NCBI GenBank assembly: GCA_039621445.1
Contig: CP154955.1
Span: forward strand, 33,401,417-33,465,416
Direction of reading: 5' to 3'
Source of the DNA: Euglena gracilis
Taxonomy: Eukaryota > Euglenida > Euglenophyceae > Euglenales
Length of the DNA stretch: 64,000 nucleotides
The position numbers and the translations under genes are program-made. Positions within the stretch are counted from its first letter, which is position 1. Each line of letters opens with the position of its first letter. This document shows, one piece after another, positions 58,322 to 64,000 of the stretch. The notes beneath the pieces were generated by a model. That model did no database searches. It saw nothing but the letters and a program-made list of their open reading frames with translations, and was not told the origin of the DNA.

Positions 58322-61300
58322 CACACACACACGCACGCACGCACGCACCGCCCGAAGGAGTCCCAGCGCCAGCCCCAGCCGTCAGCGTAGCTGAGGTCAC
58401 CGGCAAAGAGCACAGCCTCTGCATCAAAGGCAGCGAGGGCCCGCAGGGTGGCGTTGGAGACGGCGGTCTGCCCGACGTCCCCCGTCAGCCCCAGGCGGAG
58501 GGGCAGCTGGCCCGCCGGCTGCCGGAATGAGAACGTCCGCCGGTCGCCTGGGGAGGGGGCGGGGGGGGGAGGAGGGCGACATGCGGCATGCGTGAGCGGC
58601 GTGACTGGAATTGCCCCCCCCCCCCTGGGTGGAACGCCGTTGGTGGGAACGGCGTGACACACTGGGGGCCCTACAGCACTTCCACCACCCAGCAGTTGAT
58701 GCAAGTGAGGGGGGGGGTCAGGCCATAGAAGCAATTGTTTCTTGAGGGGTTGTTGTTGCTTGGAAGGAGAAATCACTGGGTCGAGGTTGTGATCTACAAT
58801 TTGGGGACTGAACGAGTTTAACTGCCTGTCAGTAAATCGGGGAAATTTCTGCCAGTGTAAAGACGCAATTCACCTTCACCTGCTAACACCCTGAAGGGCA
58901 TTTGTTGCACACCACAGTTTTAAACCAAATCATGCATTGCTGAAAATACCAAGAGACCTTTGGGGGAGGGGGTTGGACTTTGCTGAAAATTTTGGCCAAC
59001 GAAGAAAATCTTTTAGGCACCAAAGGCGCCGAAAATTTTATTTTTGCCCTCTCTCAAAAACAAATTTCCACCCCCCCCCTTATTTGACCCCTGCCCCCTT
59101 ATTTGAGCATTTGGGGGGTCCTTTGGCCCGTGGGTGTGCTCAAATAAGGGGGGGGAGTACCTTCCCACGGAATGTGCCAAAAATAGGTCAAAAAAGAAAG
59201 TATTTTTCACAATGAACAATCAGCTGTCTCAAAAAGATGACAATTTTAAACATCAAAAATTGAAAAACATGAAAAATGGAAAAGAGTCAAAAAAATGCCC
59301 CCCAAAATTCACCCATTTTGGGGGCATTTTCACGGGTTGGGGGGAGTGGAGTCTAATTTTCTATTTTCCCAAAAATCCTAAAAAAAGACTGCATCGGTGT
59401 GCACTCTTTTGCAACTGGATGTAATCCTTTCTGCACTCACCATCATTAAAGCTTCTAAAATTCACAGCTGCTTTAAATGATGCAAATTATGGGACAACCA
59501 GCAACAGACACCTTCCACTTGGTAGAAGTACTTTGTGCCAGGCTTCAAGCCCTTTAGTGTGACGAATTCAGGCCTTGGTACCAAAACAAAACATATTTAA
59601 ATGGAGGGCACCCAGAACGAAAACTTTGACAACTCCAGAATTTAAAATGAAATTGGAGAATGCAGGACACAACATGAAACTTCAAAAAACGTGACGCAAA
59701 AAAAGCAAAAAAAACGCAAATAAGCACAAAGTAAAGCAAAAAAAAACAACGCAAATTGCATATAAAATCCTTTAGGAAATCCCCGGGATGTACAGTTTTC
59801 CACTGGAGAGGACTTAGACTGGAGAGACGACGAAAAATATTCGGCTCCACCGGGGAAAATTTTCCATTTGGTATAAAAATAAGCATTTTGCTGACCAAAA
59901 AAATGCAAAAATGACAAATAATTGACAATATCTTTGGTCTCAGGGGAAAATCGGTCATAGTCAAAAAATTTTCAAGCAAAAATTGCCAAAAAAAAGCAAA
60001 AAAAACAGCAAATTTCCTAAAATTGAAAAACGCAAAAAAAGAGCATTTGCGTTTCCCCCCGATGTAATGTATATTAATCTGGAAAACCCAAATTTTTGAT
60101 GTGGAAAGAGGAAAACATCTTAGTTCCGGGATTCAAATTGTCAGGAAAATAATTACTCTGTTGAAATTTGGCACCAGAACGACGACGACGACAAGACTAA
60201 CCCTGAAACTCCATGACCGTGTTAAAAATCCCTTCAATCATTTTTTATACAGACCATGCGACACTCAGCTTACACACGACATCACTTATGACGCATTTTG
60301 CCCTCGGGTTTTTTTGCATCATGTTCGTCACATATAATGTATGTATGTACGTGTGTAGTATGTATGTATGTACATATGAATGTACGTACGTACGTACGTA
60401 CGTACGTACGTATGTATGTATGTATGTATGTATGTATGTATGTATGTATGTATGTATGTATGTATGTATGTATGCATGTATGTATGTACGTATGCATGTA
60501 TGTATGTTTGTATGTATGTTCATATGTACGTATGTACGTACGCATGCATGCATGTAAACCCCCCTCCCAAATAACACCCCCCCCCCCGGTGTGTTATTTG
60601 GGCACCCGAACTGGGGCCCCAGGGGGGGGGGGTGTTATTTGGGGGGGGTGCGTTATTCTTACATGGAAAACCAAAGGAAAACAGGGAGGGGGTGTTATTT
60701 GGGAGCTCGAAATCGGCCCCCGAGGGGGGGGGGGTGTTATTTGGGGGGTGTTTTTTGGGAGGGGGGTTTATGTACATGATGTCACTGGTGGGGGCGGTCC
60801 AAAGGCTGAAAAATTTGAGTTGGCTGGGAAAAAGGATGCTTACTGGCTGAAACCCCTCCCCGAGGGCCTCTGGGCTAGACCTTGGGTCGAACCATCGACC
60901 GGAAGCCCCAAAGTGGCAGAATCAAACAAAAGTTGAATTTAAGATTCAATTGACAGGGGGCAAGCGTCGTCTTACCCCCCCAGAGGGCCACGGCAGTTGT
61001 ACCCGAGAGGTCGTCCTGACTGGGTCTGACCCAGAAAGTTTCCCTTGAAAATAAGCCATGTTGGGCTCTTCATCTGGGGGGCGGGCTAAAACAGCAACCC
61101 ACCCCAATGTCCACCCCATGGTTCAGAAAATATTTCTCTCTCTCTCTCTCTCTGCCTGCCCATAGCATCCGACTCTGGGGGTTGCGACGATCATTCAAAA
61201 AAGTTTTGGAGCACAGTCACGGCTGGAAGAAGGTTGCTGGCTGACTTCCCCAAGAGGTGGGGTCCCACGACAGTCTGGTTGAACAGCAAAAAGAAAAGGA

Positions 61301-63966
61301 CTTTACCATCTGAAAGCTGGCAGCCATCCTCACATGGACAGTTCAATCCAGCGAGCAACCAACGCCTGGATGTGGTGCACGACGGGGGAGTTGTACAGCT
61401 CGGAGGGGTTGGAGGTCTGGCCCAGGTCGGACCACCGCACGTCACCCCTACCGAGCAAAATGCCAACTGAAGGAGAATGTTCCATTCAAAAACCCACGTG
61501 TGTGCATCTGCACGTGTGCAAATGAACTTGTTTGAGCGTTGGCACGCTTTCATTCATTCTGGCCACTCTGGCTAAAAAAAAAAAAGATGGCCCTAAAACA
61601 AAAGATTCTTGCCAATAGTTTCAAAAAAATTCCGGCGCCTTCGGCACGGGGGGGGGGGGGGCACTTTCACCCCCCCCCTTGGGGTCCAAGTCAAAAAAAA
61701 AAGCAGACAGCCACTCCCAAAAACCAGTCAGTCGCCTCCAGTGGGTGGGTTGGAACACACCTTAAGCACTGCAGTGTTGACCACGTTGTTAACAAATGTT
61801 CCCACAAATGACGTGTGGGTGTGGGGAAACCTGAAACTATTTGGACTCGATTAAACCGAGGCACCGCAATGTGCGTTGGAAGGCACACACCGCCCCTGCA
61901 TCTCTCGGATCCTCTCCTCCGTCACCTCCGGAAACCCCATCTGGGGGTGGACCAGCTGCGGAGGGCACGGGGGGGCACAGGTACGGGGGCAGCCCGGGAC
62001 TCCGGCTGCTGTGGCCTCCATCGCAGCGCCAGAGATCCATTTCCCAGTCCTTCACGAGGCTTTCGTCAGCTGACTCAAAAAAAAATGGACAAATTTCTAA
62101 CGACGTCCCAATGACGCCCCCAGCATAAAATTGCTTGCATTGCTGGATATGTAACATTGGTCAGGGACATTTTTTTGCTTTGTGTGTGTGTGCCTGACCC
62201 AAAAGGGGTGAAAAACTTGACTTTTCAAACTGACTGACTGAATGGTTTTTTGAGATCCACGTGCTCTGGGGGAAGTGTCAAAGATGGCCAACGGAACCAT
62301 ATGGCACATTTTTTGAAAAACCAAAATGGCTCAGAATTCATTCAAATCAAATTCTATGAATTCTGAGCCATTTTTGGTCCAAATGGCTTGGGAATAACCG
62401 GCTGTTTCTTTTCAAAATGTGAATGACTGGTTTTTTGAAAGTGGAAAATGACCTTCCCCCCCCCACCAGGTGTGGATTGCATGATCACCAATGGGGTTCT
62501 TTGTCTGGTTTGATACTCCACAATCCTGATCAGTGTAATTCTTTCATTTCCTTCCTTTCATTCCATTTCATTTTTTTGCTGCATGGATAAAAACCTGGAA
62601 TTTTCTGAATCTGCTTCAAAGTCTGTTCAAAAGAAAAAAGTTCGAATTTTAGGTTCCTTCGTCTTCGTTTCGTTTTGTTTTTATTTTCTTGGTTGCCCCA
62701 CAGATTCAGATTCTGCACGATCCTATTTGAAATTTTTTGGCAAATCAAAGACTTCACACGTTGACTGACTAGGCTTTAAATAGTGAAAAAATTTCCAACA
62801 CTGGACTGGAGGCAGAATACAAAAACAGCGTCTTGAGGTGGAATCAGGACAAGCAGAGATAAAATCAGAGATACAAAAAGAGAACAAAAGCTTTTTTTAA
62901 AAAGAATTCCCCCAAAGTCCCCCAGGACAAGGCCCAGACCTGCGAGCTGTAATACACCAGCGAGGAATAAGAGGTCTTCTCCCCCTTGGCAGTTTTCCCA
63001 AGGGCAGCATCTTCGCCATATCGAACGACGCTCTCCGTGGCAGGGGTCTGCACACCGAAAGAGGGAGTGAGGAGCAAAGAGGCAAAGAGCAGAGGGATTG
63101 TCCTTGGGTTGAACCTCCAATGAATAAAACCCCCCCCACTTATAAACCCCCCGAGGTTTAATGGATCCGGTTTGGTTGGTCGGCCGAAGGGGGGGTTTAT
63201 AAATGGGGGGGGGGGGTATAAATCCCGGAATTGTTGGTGGAAAGCCGACCCCCCAAATGACCCCGAAACCCCCCCAAATTGGCAATTTTCGTCAAATTTG
63301 GACAAAATGGCATTTTTGACGATGGTCGGTCTCAAAAAACTGCCAAAAAACAAACTTTTGGTGGTTTGCGGCCGAAAAAAATTGTCCCGGGCGGCTTTCG
63401 TTTTTCTTCCCCAGAGGGGGGTTATAAGTCCCGGTTTGGTTGGTTGGCCCGAGGGGGGGTTAATAAGTAGGGGGGGGGGTATAAGTGGGGGGGTTAATAA
63501 GTGGGAGGGGGGGTTTACTGCCTACTGCAAGATTGTGGGCGATCATTCTTGGCCCCTGTCCCAGGGGGTCAATGAGAACAGGTCCAGACCCCCCAGGGCC
63601 TAATGGGAAGGCCTGGTGGGTGAGGGTGGTCGACCTCCCACCCGGGAGGTGGGGGTGGGCGACCCCCCCCCACCCACTACCCTGGCTGTTTGGCCGATTC
63701 CCGTTCTGCCCCCCCCATGCGGGCATGGAAAAATGACTGTTTTTCGGCCCGGCACAAAGCACCGGGCCGAAAACCCCCCCAAAAAATCGACGAAAACTGT
63801 ATCTGGGGACTTGCACTCTGTTCCCTCCGTTGAGTTTCAGGTTCTTTGCAATAAACCGGCCAATGCAACCTCCAGTGAAGCCTGGCTGGACACACCCGGC
63901 TGGTGAAGGCCACCCCCATATCCTCCGGGCCACCCGGCAGCAAATGCACCTGGTCCGAACAGCCCC
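52466..63966 (-). CDS. Purple acid phosphatase copy B, truncated by gap and window end
   Basis: Near-identical second copy of the 32.2-45.0 kb gene. Exons equivalent to copy A: 63966-63896, 63047-62940, 61955-61891, 61447-61334, 59573-59512, 58547-58349, 57683-57573, 57552-57377, 56689-56459, 54004-53798, 53108-52860 and 52607-52466. The signal-peptide exon would lie beyond base 64000. The last exon is cut by the run of N. The catalytic motifs (GDVG, GDLSY, GNHE, MFH, GHVH) are intact and phases agree as in copy A. Differences cluster in the last exon beside the gap. There the membrane helix reads [18 protein letters not shown] against [18 protein letters not shown] in A, and one extra C (52511-52515) shifts the tail frame. 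This copy lacks the 90-base intron insertion of A. It may be a true duplicate or the second haplotype of the same locus. Confidence 0.85.
54717..56115. mobile_element. Same 1.4 kb CAGG element in copy B
   Basis: Copy B counterpart of 34756-36155 with the same termini, GTTCAAA flanks, subterminal ten-base arrays and nested G-tract element. The insertion therefore predates the A/B split. Confidence 0.8.
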
Positions 63967-64000
63967 CTGGGGAAGCGAAGGCGTTGGGAGGGCAGCGGCA

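Larger units (their letters stand above)
52466..64000. repeat. Large duplication, copy B
   Basis: Direct copy of 32414-44025. It begins at the first base after the N run and continues to the window end, so neither natural boundary is visible. Confidence 0.95.

Overview
This is a gene-poor, intron- and repeat-rich stretch of a eukaryotic nuclear genome. Coding exons are short (57-320 bases), GC-rich in third positions, and joined by GT-AG introns. The introns hold poly-G/poly-C runs, (CA/GT)n arrays, hairpin arrays and small transposon-like elements. No operons, bacterial ribosome sites, tRNA or rRNA genes were seen. The gene set (RING-H2 ubiquitin ligases, an FHA protein, a membrane-anchored purple acid phosphatase) fits a protist or alga. 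I cannot name the organism from sequence alone.

Layout: every gene I could assemble lies on the minus strand. 1.1-5.3 kb is a RING-H2 E3 ligase. 8.5-13.6 kb is an unrecognised coiled-coil protein. 20.2-25.9 kb is an FHA-domain protein. 32.2-45.0 kb is a complete 13-exon purple acid phosphatase (copy A, about 683 residues) with a signal peptide, all seven metal ligands and a C-terminal membrane segment. 51.3-51.9 kb is the core of an RNF181-like RING-H2 ligase. 52.5-64.0 kb is a second, nearly identical phosphatase copy (B), which starts at a 13-base assembly gap and runs off the window. Exon joins were accepted only where splice sites and reading phase agree on both sides; most were also checked against the known protein family.

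Between and inside the genes there are several apparently unnamed repeat systems. (1) Three elements have CAGG-starting terminal inverted repeats and exact 7-base target duplications: 1.4 kb inside a phosphatase intron, 2.0 kb at 27-29 kb, and 424 bp nested in the latter. (2) Many families share one layout, with long G/C homopolymers next to a short signature word (such as GTCTTATTT or TTATAAGTGGG) repeated at both ends. (3) Clusters of near-perfect hairpins share the core TGCGCAAATGCGCA, with cluster-specific arms. (4) A composite hairpin plus CTTAA-TGCGAG-...-CCGCCTAAG element is dispersed.

The A/B duplication of at least 11.6 kb may be two haplotypes placed end to end by the assembler, because copy B begins exactly at the gap. 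Copy A carries a 90-base insertion with a 16-base target duplication and an A-rich tail that copy B lacks. The RING and FHA proteins suggest ubiquitin and phospho-signalling roles; the phosphatase is a secretory-pathway enzyme. Nothing indicates that the genes form one pathway.
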